64,000 bases of DNA. Origin: Chryseobacterium sp. GTDB lineage: Bacteria; Bacteroidota; Bacteroidia; Flavobacteriales; Weeksellaceae. The notes under the pieces were generated by a model. It ran no database searches, was not told the origin of the DNA, and saw only the letters and a list, made by a program, of their open reading frames with translations. This document shows, piece by piece, positions 25,608 to 34,170 of this stretch; positions within the stretch are counted from its first letter, which is position 1, and each line of letters begins with the position of its first letter. A program made the position numbers and the translations under genes. The stretch is taken from assembly GCA_003248755.1 (NCBI GenBank), contig QFQW01000005.1, positions 1 through 64,000 of the forward strand. Direction: 5' to 3'.

Positions 25608-25651
25608 GATGTGAAATCATTAGTTTTATAAACTTAAAAACAAAAACACCT

Positions 25652-27148
25652 ATGAGAAAAACCTATGTATTGTGGTTTGCCATCCTGGCATTCCTCGTGA
25701 TTGGCTGTAGGAATGACAATTTCAACGCCAATGAGACCAGCAACAATCAACAAGCCCTTAAATTCAGGGTTGTTCCAAAATCCAGTATCCCCGGGGTTAT
25801 CAATGAATTGCTGGCAAAGACCGACAACTTCACTGTTAGCCTGAAAGTATCGTCTGCCAGTGGAAAATCAGAGACCATCTTCGGGGAGGTCAAGACGGAC
25901 TTCGTCGTTGAGACAGCTAATGATGGAAGCATCTATTACAATTTCCCGGTGGTGCCTGCTGACAGCACATCGGATATTTATAATATGGAAGTGAAAGTAT
26001 CTGATGGCAATTATAGCCCGCAAATTGTAAGATATTCTCCATCGGAAGACTGGCTTGCGAACCACCTTAACGATTTTTTGCTCTTTTCGGGAGATATCAG
26101 CACCTATACTTTGGACGGTATCTTGCAAACCAGCCTATCGGTAGTAGCTGGAAAGAGTGGTTGCTCGGGTAATCCTCCTGGTGGGCCGGGAGGCCACCCT
26201 CCTGGAGATACTGGTGGTGGAAACTGGCCTGGTAATGGTGACACGGGTGAACCAACTGGTGGTAATACGGGTACTAACGGTGAAAATGGTTGCGGAGACT
26301 ATCAGCTTTCACATTATACATACTCTCAGAATCCTGTTACGGGACAGCCATACATCACCGGTGAGATATGGATCAACCTATGTGGGGAGACACAGTACGT
26401 TTTTTACGGCGGATCCAACAAGATTTGCAATGGCGTGGGATCTGGTACGGTGAGTATTCCGTTGTTGAATGATCCTTGTACGAAGATAAAAACTATCTAC
26501 AATAACACAGCCGTCAAGTCAAGATACGATTTACTCAAACAGCATACTTCGGATGCTAATGAAACGGGATATGGTTTCAGAACAGTTTCCGATGGTAATG
26601 GCGGGACAACAACCCAAACAACACCTTTAAATCCCGATAATGTGAACCCGGACAAAATGAGTGTAGCCATTTTTCCTACCAGCTATGGCTATGCCCATAC
26701 ACATCTAGACAAGGCTAACGGTAAAATGTCTGTAAAGATATTTTCTCCCGCAGACATCAACACCTTCATCGCTTTTCTAAAAAATGCAAAGACAAATGGG
26801 AAACCTCTTGGTGAAATTTTTGGAGGAATGCTGGCCTCTGATCCGGATACAAACTACAATATCTACCAGATGCAATACACAGGAACCGGCAATGACCTGC
26901 CAGCTGATTTTACTAAAGAGCAGCTGGATGCTTTGAGAAAAGATTATAGAGCAATGGCTCAAGAAATATTAAATAATAATGATGGAGTATTAAGTCATTC
27001 AGATATGCAAAGATTATTTTTTAAGTTTTTAAAGAAAATGAATCTTAAGAATGTGGTATTAAGTAAAATAGAGAACGACGTAAACAAAACCAAAATAATT
27101 AATTTTGATACAGATGGCAACCCAACAGAACAGAGCTGCCCACAATAA
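25652..27148 (+). CDS. lipoprotein with Gly-rich linker and JAMM-like C-terminal domain
   Basis: A 498-residue protein with lipoprotein signal (LVIGC, Cys19). Residues about 30-170 are a beta-rich N-terminal domain; then a Gly/Pro/Asn/Thr linker (from SGNPPGGPGGHPPG to GNTGTNGENGC, about 174-213); then a cysteine-containing segment (Cys at GCGDY, NLCGE, KICNG, DPCTK). The C-terminal domain contains AHTHLDKANGK...FSPADINTF, that is His349-x-His351, 13 residues, Ser365-x2-Asp368. This resembles the zinc motif of JAMM/JAB peptidases (HxH-x7-SxxD) but with a longer gap. I have seen similar HTH...FSPADI segments in secreted Flavobacteriia proteins of unknown function. Followed by a small lipoprotein gene 19 bases later. 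Confidence 0.8.
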   Translation: MRKTYVLWFAILAFLVIGCRNDNFNANETSNNQQALKFRVVPKSSIPGVINELLAKTDNFTVSLKVSSASGKSETIFGEVKTDFVVETANDGSIYYNFPVVPADSTSDIYNMEVKVSDGNYSPQIVRYSPSEDWLANHLNDFLLFSGDISTYTLDGILQTSLSVVAGKSGCSGNPPGGPGGHPPGDTGGGNWPGNGDTGEPTGGNTGTNGENGCGDYQLSHYTYSQNPVTGQPYITGEIWINLCGETQYVFYGGSNKICNGVGSGTVSIPLLNDPCTKIKTIYNNTAVKSRYDLLKQHTSDANETGYGFRTVSDGNGGTTTQTTPLNPDNVNPDKMSVAIFPTSYGYAHTHLDKANGKMSVKIFSPADINTFIAFLKNAKTNGKPLGEIFGGMLASDPDTNYNIYQMQYTGTGNDLPADFTKEQLDALRKDYRAMAQEILNNNDGVLSHSDMQRLFFKFLKKMNLKNVVLSKIENDVNKTKIINFDTDGNPTEQSCPQ

Positions 27149-27167
27149 CTCAAATAGAACTACAATT

Positions 27168-27704
27168 ATGAGAAATTTACTATTTATATTCTGTTTATCA
27201 TTTTTTGCGTGCAAATCACAGCAAATAATTCCTTTAGAAACTAAAGGTTTTCCTATTGAAAACACTTATTACAAAGATTTAAACAATGAATTAGACCCAT
27301 ATATTGGTACTTGGAAGGGTATTTTTAATGATAAAACATTTATTATAACTTTTTCAAAATATAAGAATTATAATTCAACTGGTAACTATTATAAAGATAG
27401 ATTAGCCGGGAAATATCGGATGCTTGATGCTAGTGGCAACCAACTGTACTCTACCTATAATCTTTCGGATGAAAAAGCTAAAGTTATGAGTCTTGGTTTT
27501 GTAGAAGGCGCTAATAAGTCCAAGCTGAGATTCATATTTTCTGATTTGTGTATAGGAGGACAAATAGTGCTTAATTTTGACAATACCCAAAAAACACAAA
27601 TGCATTGGACGTATTATACAGAGCAGACCTTAATTACAGACGACACGGGCTGTGCGCCTTATAACGAAATGCCGAGAGGAGAATTTACTTTGACAAAACA
27701 ATAA
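27168..27704 (+). CDS. small lipoprotein, DUF6705-like
   Basis: The start at 27168 gives a lipoprotein signal MRNLLFIFCLSFFACKS with lipobox FFAC; the longer frame from 27105 would overlap the upstream gene and hide this signal. The 178-residue protein has YYKDLNNELDPYIGTWKGIF, then FIITFSKYKNY and a C-terminal CAPYNEMPRGEFTLTK. This matches a Chryseobacterium/Flavobacterium family I know as DUF6705 (name from memory), of unknown function; the fold looks lipocalin-like (inference). Probably in an operon with the lipoprotein before it. Confidence 0.8.
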   Translation: MRNLLFIFCLSFFACKSQQIIPLETKGFPIENTYYKDLNNELDPYIGTWKGIFNDKTFIITFSKYKNYNSTGNYYKDRLAGKYRMLDASGNQLYSTYNLSDEKAKVMSLGFVEGANKSKLRFIFSDLCIGGQIVLNFDNTQKTQMHWTYYTEQTLITDDTGCAPYNEMPRGEFTLTKQ

Positions 27705-27707
27705 ATT

Positions 27708-27735
27708 GAAAGCCTCTGCAATGAGGCTTTCCTTT
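27708..27735 (+). terminator. rho-independent terminator
   Basis: A nine-base perfect stem (GAAAGCCTC, 27708-27716, with GAGGCTTTC, 27723-27731), loop TGCAAT, then CTTTT. It immediately follows the 27704 stop and argues that the M23 gene starts after it, at 27745. Confidence 0.65.
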
Positions 27736-27744
27736 AAAAAACAG

Positions 27745-28572
27745 ATGGAAAAACCAATTTGGCTGGTAATCATTCTTAATAATAGTTTTCTATTTTCGCA
27801 AGCACCTAATTTTAAAATTTATTACCAGAAGAAGAATGACACACTTACACTTTTGATGGATAATCAAGATTCTTTTCCATATTCAATAGAATTTTTTGGA
27901 CAGCCAAAGGTTGAGAATATGAGGTCGATAGGCGAGCATTTCAAAAATCGGTATGTGATTGAAGAAAATACATCCAAATTAAGGTTGGCTCAATTTGTTC
28001 CTCTAGATATTCATAAACCCTCCAGTTTTAAAAAAATACCCGAATTCAAGTTGACGCCAGGCAATAATTGGAAAGATGCTGATGAAGATTATATTTATGA
28101 TCTGCCTTATGCTAAAGGAAAAATGTTTGCAATAGTGCAGGGATATAATGGAGAGTATTCTCATAAGAATCAAAATGCCCTTGATTTTGAAATGCCGGAA
28201 GGGACTGAGGTTCTGGCAGCGAGAGAAGGTTCTGTAATACTACTTAAGCAAAATAGTAATACAGGATGTGGCAATGAAGCTTGTGCTAAAGATGCTAATT
28301 TTGTAAATATCTTACATTCTGACGGAACAATGGCCTCTTATGTACACTTGCAATTTAATAGTTTAAAAGTAAAAAAGGGTGATAAAGTAAAAAAAGGACA
28401 AGTAATAGCTTTAAGTGGTAATACCGGATGGAGTACAGGCCCACATTTGCATTTTGATTGCTCTGTGCTTAACCCTAAAAAATATAGAAGTCTTAAAACA
28501 TTGTTTCGTATTAATGATGGCAATAAAGCTGAATATCTAATAAAAGGGATTAATTATAGAAGAAATTATTAG
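27745..28572 (+). CDS. secreted M23 family peptidase (LytM type)
   Basis: Zinc endopeptidase expected to cut peptidoglycan cross-bridges or stem peptides. The ATG at 27745 gives a signal peptide (MEKPIWLVIILNNSFLFSQ); an in-frame TTG at 27706 would place a terminator hairpin in the coding part. The domain is intact: first zinc ligands in YSHKNQNALDFEMPEG, then SYVHLQF and the GPHLHFD motif. Two cysteines in TGCGNEACAKD may form a disulfide. 275 residues. It lies at the right end of the accessory-looking stretch and has its own terminator. Confidence 0.9.
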   Translation: MEKPIWLVIILNNSFLFSQAPNFKIYYQKKNDTLTLLMDNQDSFPYSIEFFGQPKVENMRSIGEHFKNRYVIEENTSKLRLAQFVPLDIHKPSSFKKIPEFKLTPGNNWKDADEDYIYDLPYAKGKMFAIVQGYNGEYSHKNQNALDFEMPEGTEVLAAREGSVILLKQNSNTGCGNEACAKDANFVNILHSDGTMASYVHLQFNSLKVKKGDKVKKGQVIALSGNTGWSTGPHLHFDCSVLNPKKYRSLKTLFRINDGNKAEYLIKGINYRRNY

Positions 28573-28581
28573 TCAAAACTA

Positions 28582-28609
28582 AAAACCACAAGCCATAGCT
28601 TGTGGTTTT
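28582..28609 (+). terminator. rho-independent terminator
   Basis: A 12-base perfect stem (28582-28593 with 28598-28609) with loop CATA. The flanking A and T runs make it usable by both the M23 gene and the convergent asnB. Confidence 0.85.
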
Positions 28610-28637
28610 CGTGTAGTATAGTTAGTTTAAATAAATT

Positions 28638-30299
28638 TTAATAAGCTGTCTCGTGAACTTTTACAGCACGTCCGCTCGGATCGTTCATTTTCTTGAAGGC
28701 TTCATCCCATTCCAACGCTACGGGTGTAGAACAAGCTACAGATGGAACAGAAGGAACACAGCTTGCAGCAGAGTCACTTGGGAAATGACTTTCAAAGATG
28801 GTTCTGTATCGGTATTCTTCTTTGCTCATTGGAACATTGATTGGGAATCTGAACTTTGCATTGGCCATCATTTCGTCTGTAACTTCATCTTCGGCAACTT
28901 GTTTTAAAGTATCGATCCAGGAATAGCCAACGCCATCACTGAACTGTTCTTTCTGCCTCCATGCAATGCTTTCCGGAAGGATATCTTCAAAGGCTTTTCT
29001 TAGAACCCACTTTTCCATTCTTTCAGGTGTTACCATTTTATCTTTTGGATTGATAGTCATTGCAACATCCATGAATTCTTTGTCCAGGAAAGGAACCCTG
29101 CCTTCAATTCCCCAAGCCATCAGAGATTTGTTCGCTCTGAGACAATCATAAAGATGAAGTTTGCCCAATTTTCTTACTGTTTCCTCATGGAAAGCCTGAG
29201 CAGATGGAGCTTTGTGGAAATATAAGTAGCCTCCAAATAATTCATCGGAACCTTCTCCGGAAAGAACCATTTTGATTCCCATCGACTTGATTACTCTTGC
29301 CAAAAGATACATTGGAGTGGAAGCTCTGATAGTAGTTACATCATAAGTTTCCAAATGATAGATTACATCTTTGATAGCATCCAAACCTTCTTGGACGGTA
29401 TATTTAATTTCATGGTGAACAGAACCAATATGATCAGCAGCTTTCCTTGCCGCGGCTAAGTCTGGTGAACCTTCCAATCCAACAGCGAAACTGTGTAGTC
29501 TGGGATACCAGGCTTCTTGAGTGTCTCCACTTTCGATTCTTTGCCTTGCATACTTAGCAGTAACGGCAGCAATGATAGAAGAGTCCAGACCACCTGAAAG
29601 TAAAACACCGTAAGGTACATCACTCATCAGTTGTCTGTGAACAGCTTCTTCCAATCCTTTTCTTACAGCAGCAATATCTGTTTCGTTGTCTTTTACATTT
29701 TCGAATTCTGTCCAGTCTCTTTTATACCATTGTTGTAATTGTTGTCCGTCTTTGCTATAAAGGAAATGGCCAGGTAAAAATTCCTCGATTTTGTTACAAA
29801 AACCTTCAAGAGATTTTAACTCGGATGCAACATAGAAACTTCCGTTTTTATCCCAGCCCATATATAATGGAACGATTCCCATATGATCTCTTCCTATTAG
29901 GTAAGTGTCATTTTCTTCGTCATATAATGCAAATGCGAAAATTCCGTTTAGTTTTTCTAAGAAATTTTTTCCATCCCTTCTGTATAATGCTAAGATCACT
30001 TCACAGTCAGATTGAGTCAAGAATTCATAGTCTGGAAATTCTTTTCTAAGTTCTTGGTGATTATAGATTTCGCCATTAACAGCCAGAGCAACTTTTCCAT
30101 CTTTTGTAAATAATGGTTGTTTCCCGGATGTTGGGTCAACTATTGCTAATCTTTCATGAGAAAAGATCACATTGTTGTGTTGGTATATTCCGGACCAGTC
30201 TGGTCCACGATGTCTTATTTTTTTAGACATTTCTAGTATCTGAGGTCTTACAACATCATTTTTTTGTTTTGTGTCAAATACACATACAATTCCGCACAT
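28638..30299 (-). CDS. asnB: asparagine synthase (glutamine-hydrolysing)
   Basis: Makes asparagine from aspartate, ATP and glutamine. The 553-residue protein has the class II glutaminase N-terminal nucleophile Cys2 (MCGIVCVFDT), the glutaminase blocks IRHRGPD, FSHERLAIVDP and VNGEIYNH, and the synthetase PP-loop SGGLDSS at residues 235-241, followed by SGEGSDELFGGYLYFHKAPS. Length fits the E. coli AsnB type. Convergent with the M23 peptidase gene, with a shared terminator. Confidence 0.97.
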   Translation of the reverse strand: MCGIVCVFDTKQKNDVVRPQILEMSKKIRHRGPDWSGIYQHNNVIFSHERLAIVDPTSGKQPLFTKDGKVALAVNGEIYNHQELRKEFPDYEFLTQSDCEVILALYRRDGKNFLEKLNGIFAFALYDEENDTYLIGRDHMGIVPLYMGWDKNGSFYVASELKSLEGFCNKIEEFLPGHFLYSKDGQQLQQWYKRDWTEFENVKDNETDIAAVRKGLEEAVHRQLMSDVPYGVLLSGGLDSSIIAAVTAKYARQRIESGDTQEAWYPRLHSFAVGLEGSPDLAAARKAADHIGSVHHEIKYTVQEGLDAIKDVIYHLETYDVTTIRASTPMYLLARVIKSMGIKMVLSGEGSDELFGGYLYFHKAPSAQAFHEETVRKLGKLHLYDCLRANKSLMAWGIEGRVPFLDKEFMDVAMTINPKDKMVTPERMEKWVLRKAFEDILPESIAWRQKEQFSDGVGYSWIDTLKQVAEDEVTDEMMANAKFRFPINVPMSKEEYRYRTIFESHFPSDSAASCVPSVPSVACSTPVALEWDEAFKKMNDPSGRAVKVHETAY

Positions 30300-30600
30300 T
30301 TTTTATTTATTTTCTGTTTTGATTAAAATTATGATGCAATAATAGGAGTGATTAATTAAAAATAAAATTTTTTTTTATAATTGATTTATTATTTTTTTTA
30401 ATATTAACTTTTTTGTGGTTTTTTTTCATTTATGAGATGAAAAATAGTGGCTGTTATTAATTTTTTTAGTTTCATATTATAGCTTGCTGAAAAATTTCAT
30501 TAAAACTATGTTGTATCTGGCCTATAATTATTAATTTTTTTTCGATAATTAATTTTTTTTAATGATAAAAATTACTTTTTTTAAATATTGTTCGATTTTT
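30300..30600. other. T-rich non-coding stretch
   Basis: About 300 bases upstream of asnB without a gene. It is extremely AT-rich on the plus strand, with many T runs of six to nine (for example near 30368, 30540, 30550 and 30593). It probably holds the asnB promoter, but no clear TTTG/TAnnTTTG pair was found on the minus strand. T tracts may bend the DNA. Confidence 0.5.
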
Positions 30601-30633
30601 TTTGGAAATTAAATAAAAATTGTACGATTTTTG

Positions 30634-30725
30634 CAACGAAAATTGTATTGTAGGTGCGAAAGCATTTATAATTTTTTTCATCATTTGTGTTTTTGCCCTC
30701 TTATTCATAGTAAGAGGGTTTTTTT
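30634..30725 (+). ncRNA. candidate structured small RNA
   Basis: A stretch of about 90 bases between asnB and purA has three RNA-gene signs. First, a promoter-like TTTG (30601-30604) and GATTTTTG (30626-30633). Second, a hairpin of 11 consecutive pairs (30647-30657 with 30662-30672, including three G-U pairs) capped by a GAAA tetraloop. Third, a strong terminator at 30696-30725. No plus-strand gene precedes it and purA has its own promoter after the terminator, so the terminator has no other purpose. No ORF of note is inside. The family is not recognised. Confidence 0.5.
30696..30725 (+). terminator. orphan rho-independent terminator
   Basis: An eight-base perfect stem (CCCTCTTA, 30696-30703, with 30711-30718), loop TTCATAG, then seven T residues. 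It is upstream of the purA promoter and downstream of no annotated plus-strand gene. Confidence 0.85.
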
Positions 30726-30737
30726 ATTTTATTCTAT

Positions 30738-30768
30738 TTTGCTAGGCGGTATTTATAATATAACTTTG
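30738..30768 (+). promoter_or_regulatory. purA promoter
   Basis: TTTG (30738-30741), exactly 19 bases, TAACTTTG (30761-30768), followed by C: a full consensus Bacteroidetes promoter, 27 bases before the purA ATG. Confidence 0.85.
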
Positions 30769-30795
30769 CAAATAATCTAAAAAAAGTAAAAAAAT

Positions 30796-32082
30796 ATGTC
30801 AACTTACGTAGTTGTAGGTCTTCAGTATGGAGACGAAGGAAAAGGCAAAATCACTGATGTTCTATCAGCAAAATCAGATTATGTAGTACGTTTTCAGGGC
30901 GGAGATAATGCTGGTCATACAGTATATGTAGGAGATGAAAAATTTGTATTGCATCTTTTGCCTTCGGGTGTTTTACAATGCAAGGGAAAGTGTATTATTG
31001 CCAATGGGGTAGTCGTTAATCCTAAAGCATTCATCAAAGAAATTGAACAGATCGAAAGCAAAGGTCTGAAAACTGATCATGTTTTTATCAGTAGAAGATC
31101 ACACGTAATTATGCCTTATCATATTTTACTTGATACCTATAGAGAGGAGGAACAGGGCGGAACTCAAATTGGAACTACAAAAAAGGGGATAGGACCTTGT
31201 TATGAAGATAAAATTGCCAGAGTTGGAATCCGCATGATCGACCTTCTTAATCCTGAAGTTCTAAGAGAAAAAATCGAAAAAAATCTTAAAGTAAAGAATT
31301 CTCTATTTGAGAAATACTTCGAGAAGCCAAGTTTAGATGTAGAAGAGATCTATCAAGAATTTTTAGCTTTGGGCGAAAGATTAAAAGATAGAATTGTTGA
31401 TACAGAGTTAGAAATCAACGAAGCTATTAACGAGGGGAAAAACATTTTGTTCGAGGGTGCTCAAGCCCTCATGTTGGATATAGATTTTGGTACTTATCCT
31501 TATGTGACTTCTTCTTCGCCTTCAACTGGTGGTGTTTGTACAGGAGCTGGTGTTCCTCCAACGGCACTGAAAAACCTTATTGGTGTGGCAAAAGCTTATA
31601 CAACAAGAGTTGGAAATGGACCTTTTCCAACAGAATTAGATAATGAATTAGGAGAGAAAATCAGACAAATCGGTTTCGAATTTGGTGCTACAACAGGAAG
31701 GCCTAGAAGAACGGGTTGGTTGGACTTAGTATCCCTTAAACATGCTTGCATGATCAACGGGATTAATAATCTTGTGATCACAAAATTAGATGTTCTTACA
31801 GGGATTGATACATTGAAGATCGCAACAAAGTATAAAACAGAAGATGGAAAGATTATCGATTATTTTACATCATCTACTACCAAATTATATAACTATGAAC
31901 CAATTTATGAAGAATTGGAAGGCTGGGATGAAGATATAACGAACGCAAGAAGTTATGACGAACTTCCTGCCAAGGCCAAGAAGTATATCGAGTTTATAGA
32001 AGAGCATTTGGGCATCAATGTTTATTTAGTTTCTGTTGGGCCAGAGCGTTCTCAGAATATTATTAGAAAAGAATTATTCTAA
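30796..32082 (+). CDS. purA: adenylosuccinate synthetase
   Basis: First committed step from IMP to AMP, joining aspartate with use of GTP. The 428-residue protein has the GTP-binding loop GDEGKGK (residues 12-18), the IMP/GTP blocks GGDNAGHTVYV, TTKKGIGPCYEDK and FEGAQALMLDIDFGTYPYVT, and the C-terminal GPERSQNI region. Monocistronic, between its own promoter and a perfect terminator. Confidence 0.98.
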   Translation: MSTYVVVGLQYGDEGKGKITDVLSAKSDYVVRFQGGDNAGHTVYVGDEKFVLHLLPSGVLQCKGKCIIANGVVVNPKAFIKEIEQIESKGLKTDHVFISRRSHVIMPYHILLDTYREEEQGGTQIGTTKKGIGPCYEDKIARVGIRMIDLLNPEVLREKIEKNLKVKNSLFEKYFEKPSLDVEEIYQEFLALGERLKDRIVDTELEINEAINEGKNILFEGAQALMLDIDFGTYPYVTSSSPSTGGVCTGAGVPPTALKNLIGVAKAYTTRVGNGPFPTELDNELGEKIRQIGFEFGATTGRPRRTGWLDLVSLKHACMINGINNLVITKLDVLTGIDTLKIATKYKTEDGKIIDYFTSSTTKLYNYEPIYEELEGWDEDITNARSYDELPAKAKKYIEFIEEHLGINVYLVSVGPERSQNIIRKELF

Positions 32083-32106
32083 TTGAATTAAATATATATA
32101 AAGACA

Positions 32107-32136
32107 AAATCCGAAACCTAGGTTTCGGATTTTTTT
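32107..32136 (+). terminator. rho-independent terminator after purA
   Basis: A perfect palindrome AAATCCGAAACCT/AGGTTTCGGATTT (32107-32132) followed by T residues. The remaining 32137-32403 gap is AT-rich with no gene or clear motif. Confidence 0.85.
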
Positions 32137-32403
32137 CATTTGTGTTTTTTTGTGTTTTCAAAAAAGAATTATTAATTAAAATTATTCCTCTTTGAGATGG
32201 AAAATTGCAGCATTTGTGTTTTAGAAATCTTTTGTATTTTTATTCCTGTCTTTGTTTGACGGTGCAATAATATAAATTCTTTAAAACAAGGAAAAGAAAA
32301 CCTCCTATTATCTATTTACTTACTTATACTCAATAGATTTAAAATTGTCTTATTTTTAGATTAATTAATTGAAAACCAAATATCTTTATTTGTAAAACGA
32401 GAA

Positions 32404-33333
32404 TTAGAAATTATTGATAATATACAGATTAATATCTGTTTCTGATGCCAAATCAAGCTTTCTGCGGATGCGATATTTCTTATTTTCAATGGCTCTTATA
32501 GTAGAATTAGTTGCGATTGCCATTTCCTTTGTTGTAAGATTTAACTTTAACAAGGCACAGATTTCTAACTCGGATGAAATAAGATTAGGAGAGGCTGCTA
32601 AGATTTTATCAAAAAAATCTGGGAACTGTGATTTGAAATAAGTGATAAAAAGAGAATTCTTACTCATCGCTAAATCGTACAATTCTCCGGAAAAATTAAT
32701 TTTGTCTGTTTTTTGGATAATGGCATTTAGCCTTTCTTTCTCTACATAATATTTTATAAGTACTCGCTCTTTCCTGTATATAAAATACATCCCGATAAAA
32801 GTACAAAAAGAGATTTCGAAGATTTTATATATTCTCACATACCATTGTTGCTCTAAATTAAGATTAACACTGAAAAATTGACTTAAGTAATAGTGAGTTC
32901 CTGCATTGACTAAAAACCAAATAAGATAGGAAACGACTAGAAAAAAAATAAACCATCTATCTCTGATATGATCAAAGAAAAAGGATAATGCTATTGTAAG
33001 GGAAACATATGAAAGGTAGTTCATACAGCCTTCACCGGAAATTGTGTCGAAATAAAAGATAAAGAAACCTAGAAAGAGAAAAAGTAAAAAAAGTAAATTG
33101 CTGTTAAACCTAATCTTGTCAGGCATAAATAATGTACCTAACATAAACAATGCAGCCATTGCAAAAATTATAAGGCTGTGATATTGTCCAAGGATAATAT
33201 TGAGAATGATATTGCAAATCAATAACAATACGAGAGTCAGTGTATAAACATCAAATAGGATGCTTTTCTCATATTCCATTTCGTTCTTTGCCAGATCTCT
33301 TTTTTTAGCTATTAAAGAAGCTATTTGATTCAT
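32404..33333 (-). CDS. membrane-bound LuxR-type HTH regulator
   Basis: A 309-residue one-component regulator. About six transmembrane segments lie between residues 25 and 190, including VYTLTLVLLLICNIILNIIL and LLFLLFLFLGFFIFYF. A short linker leads to a C-terminal LuxR/GerE HTH (ELEICALLKLNLTTKEMAIA, then TIRAIENKKYRIRRKLDL). The layout resembles Bacteroidetes transcription factors that sense a signal in the membrane. The target is unknown. Gene on its own; the divergent 33573 lipoprotein gene is a candidate target because the shared 239-base gap holds small inverted repeats. Confidence 0.85.
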   Translation of the reverse strand: MNQIASLIAKKRDLAKNEMEYEKSILFDVYTLTLVLLLICNIILNIILGQYHSLIIFAMAALFMLGTLFMPDKIRFNSNLLFLLFLFLGFFIFYFDTISGEGCMNYLSYVSLTIALSFFFDHIRDRWFIFFLVVSYLIWFLVNAGTHYYLSQFFSVNLNLEQQWYVRIYKIFEISFCTFIGMYFIYRKERVLIKYYVEKERLNAIIQKTDKINFSGELYDLAMSKNSLFITYFKSQFPDFFDKILAASPNLISSELEICALLKLNLTTKEMAIATNSTIRAIENKKYRIRRKLDLASETDINLYIINNF

Positions 33334-33572
33334 TACAAAATTTGTGTTTTTCGAAAAAGCATTAATAATTATAAAGCAATATTCTTGTTAATTTTTTTAA
33401 TGGTATTTAATAAAAATTCCCTTTTCAATACAAAGTTAGTTAGATTTTTTTAATATGATTTTTTGGTCTAAGAAATAGATGTTAACAAATTTTAACATTT
33501 TTAGAATCATTTTGGAATCATAATTGAAAAGTTATTTTTAATAATTCACATTTTGTGAAAAAATAAAAGGTT

Positions 33573-34109
33573 ATGAAAAATTTATTTATAACAGGAGCAA
33601 GTGTTATTTTATTGTTATCATCTTGTAATAAGGATGAGAAATTACAAACAGCTTCTTTGGAACAGCAAAAACTGGATTATCAAGCAAGACAGATTGATAT
33701 TGAGAAACAAAAACTAGCAATCGAAAAAGAGAAAATCAATTTTGAAAAACAAAAAGATAGTCTCAATAAAGTTGAAGAAAAAAAAGAAGCAGAAAGAAAA
33801 GCAGAAGCTAATCGTGTTGTGAGAAGAAGATCAACGTCTAGTGGTTCATCTTCTTCAGGAAGTGTGGCATCCAATTCTTCATCTTCAGGTTCTTCAAGCT
33901 CAGCAGGAACTACAGCTAATCAGAAAAAAGGTTGGAGTAGCGCAGCGAAGGGCACGGTTATTGGTACAGTTGGTGGAGCCGCCGCTGGTGCGATTATCTC
34001 AAAAAAGAATCCTGGTCTTGGAGCAGTAATTGGAGGTGTTGCAGGTGGTGCAACTGGCTACACGATTGGACGTGCAGAGGATAGAAAATCGGGTAGAGTA
34101 CAGAAGTAA
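33573..34109 (+). CDS. lipoprotein with coiled coil and glycine-zipper domain
   Basis: A 178-residue envelope protein: lipoprotein signal with lipobox LLLSSC (Cys18); a Gln/Lys/Glu-rich coiled coil (QQKLDYQARQIDIEKQKLAI, continuing to about residue 78); an Arg patch VVRRRS; a Ser/Gly linker of about 35 residues; and a YMGG-like glycine zipper (GTVIGTVGGAAAGAIISKK, then GAVIGGVAGGATGYTIGR) that probably inserts in a membrane. Similar glycine-zipper proteins are stress-related or stabilise the outer membrane. A TTCACA/TGTGAA inverted repeat lies 14 bases before the start. Confidence 0.82.
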   Translation: MKNLFITGASVILLLSSCNKDEKLQTASLEQQKLDYQARQIDIEKQKLAIEKEKINFEKQKDSLNKVEEKKEAERKAEANRVVRRRSTSSGSSSSGSVASNSSSSGSSSSAGTTANQKKGWSSAAKGTVIGTVGGAAAGAIISKKNPGLGAVIGGVAGGATGYTIGRAEDRKSGRVQK

Positions 34110-34136
34110 ATTTTCTTCATATATATTTTAACACGG

Positions 34137-34170
34137 AAAGATTGCTTATTTTTGGTAAGCAATCTTTTTT
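34137..34170 (+). terminator. rho-independent terminator
   Basis: A 12-base perfect stem (34137-34148 with 34156-34167), loop TTTTTGG, then T residues that directly abut the ATG of the next gene at 34171. Confidence 0.85.

Noticed and set aside
26157..26453. 98-residue ORF in another frame of the Gly-rich lipoprotein
   Set aside because: Arises from the repetitive linker; the lipoprotein frame has signal peptide and domains.
27706..27744. TTG start for the M23 peptidase
   Set aside because: It would place a terminator hairpin in the coding region and mask the signal peptide that begins at the ATG at 27745.
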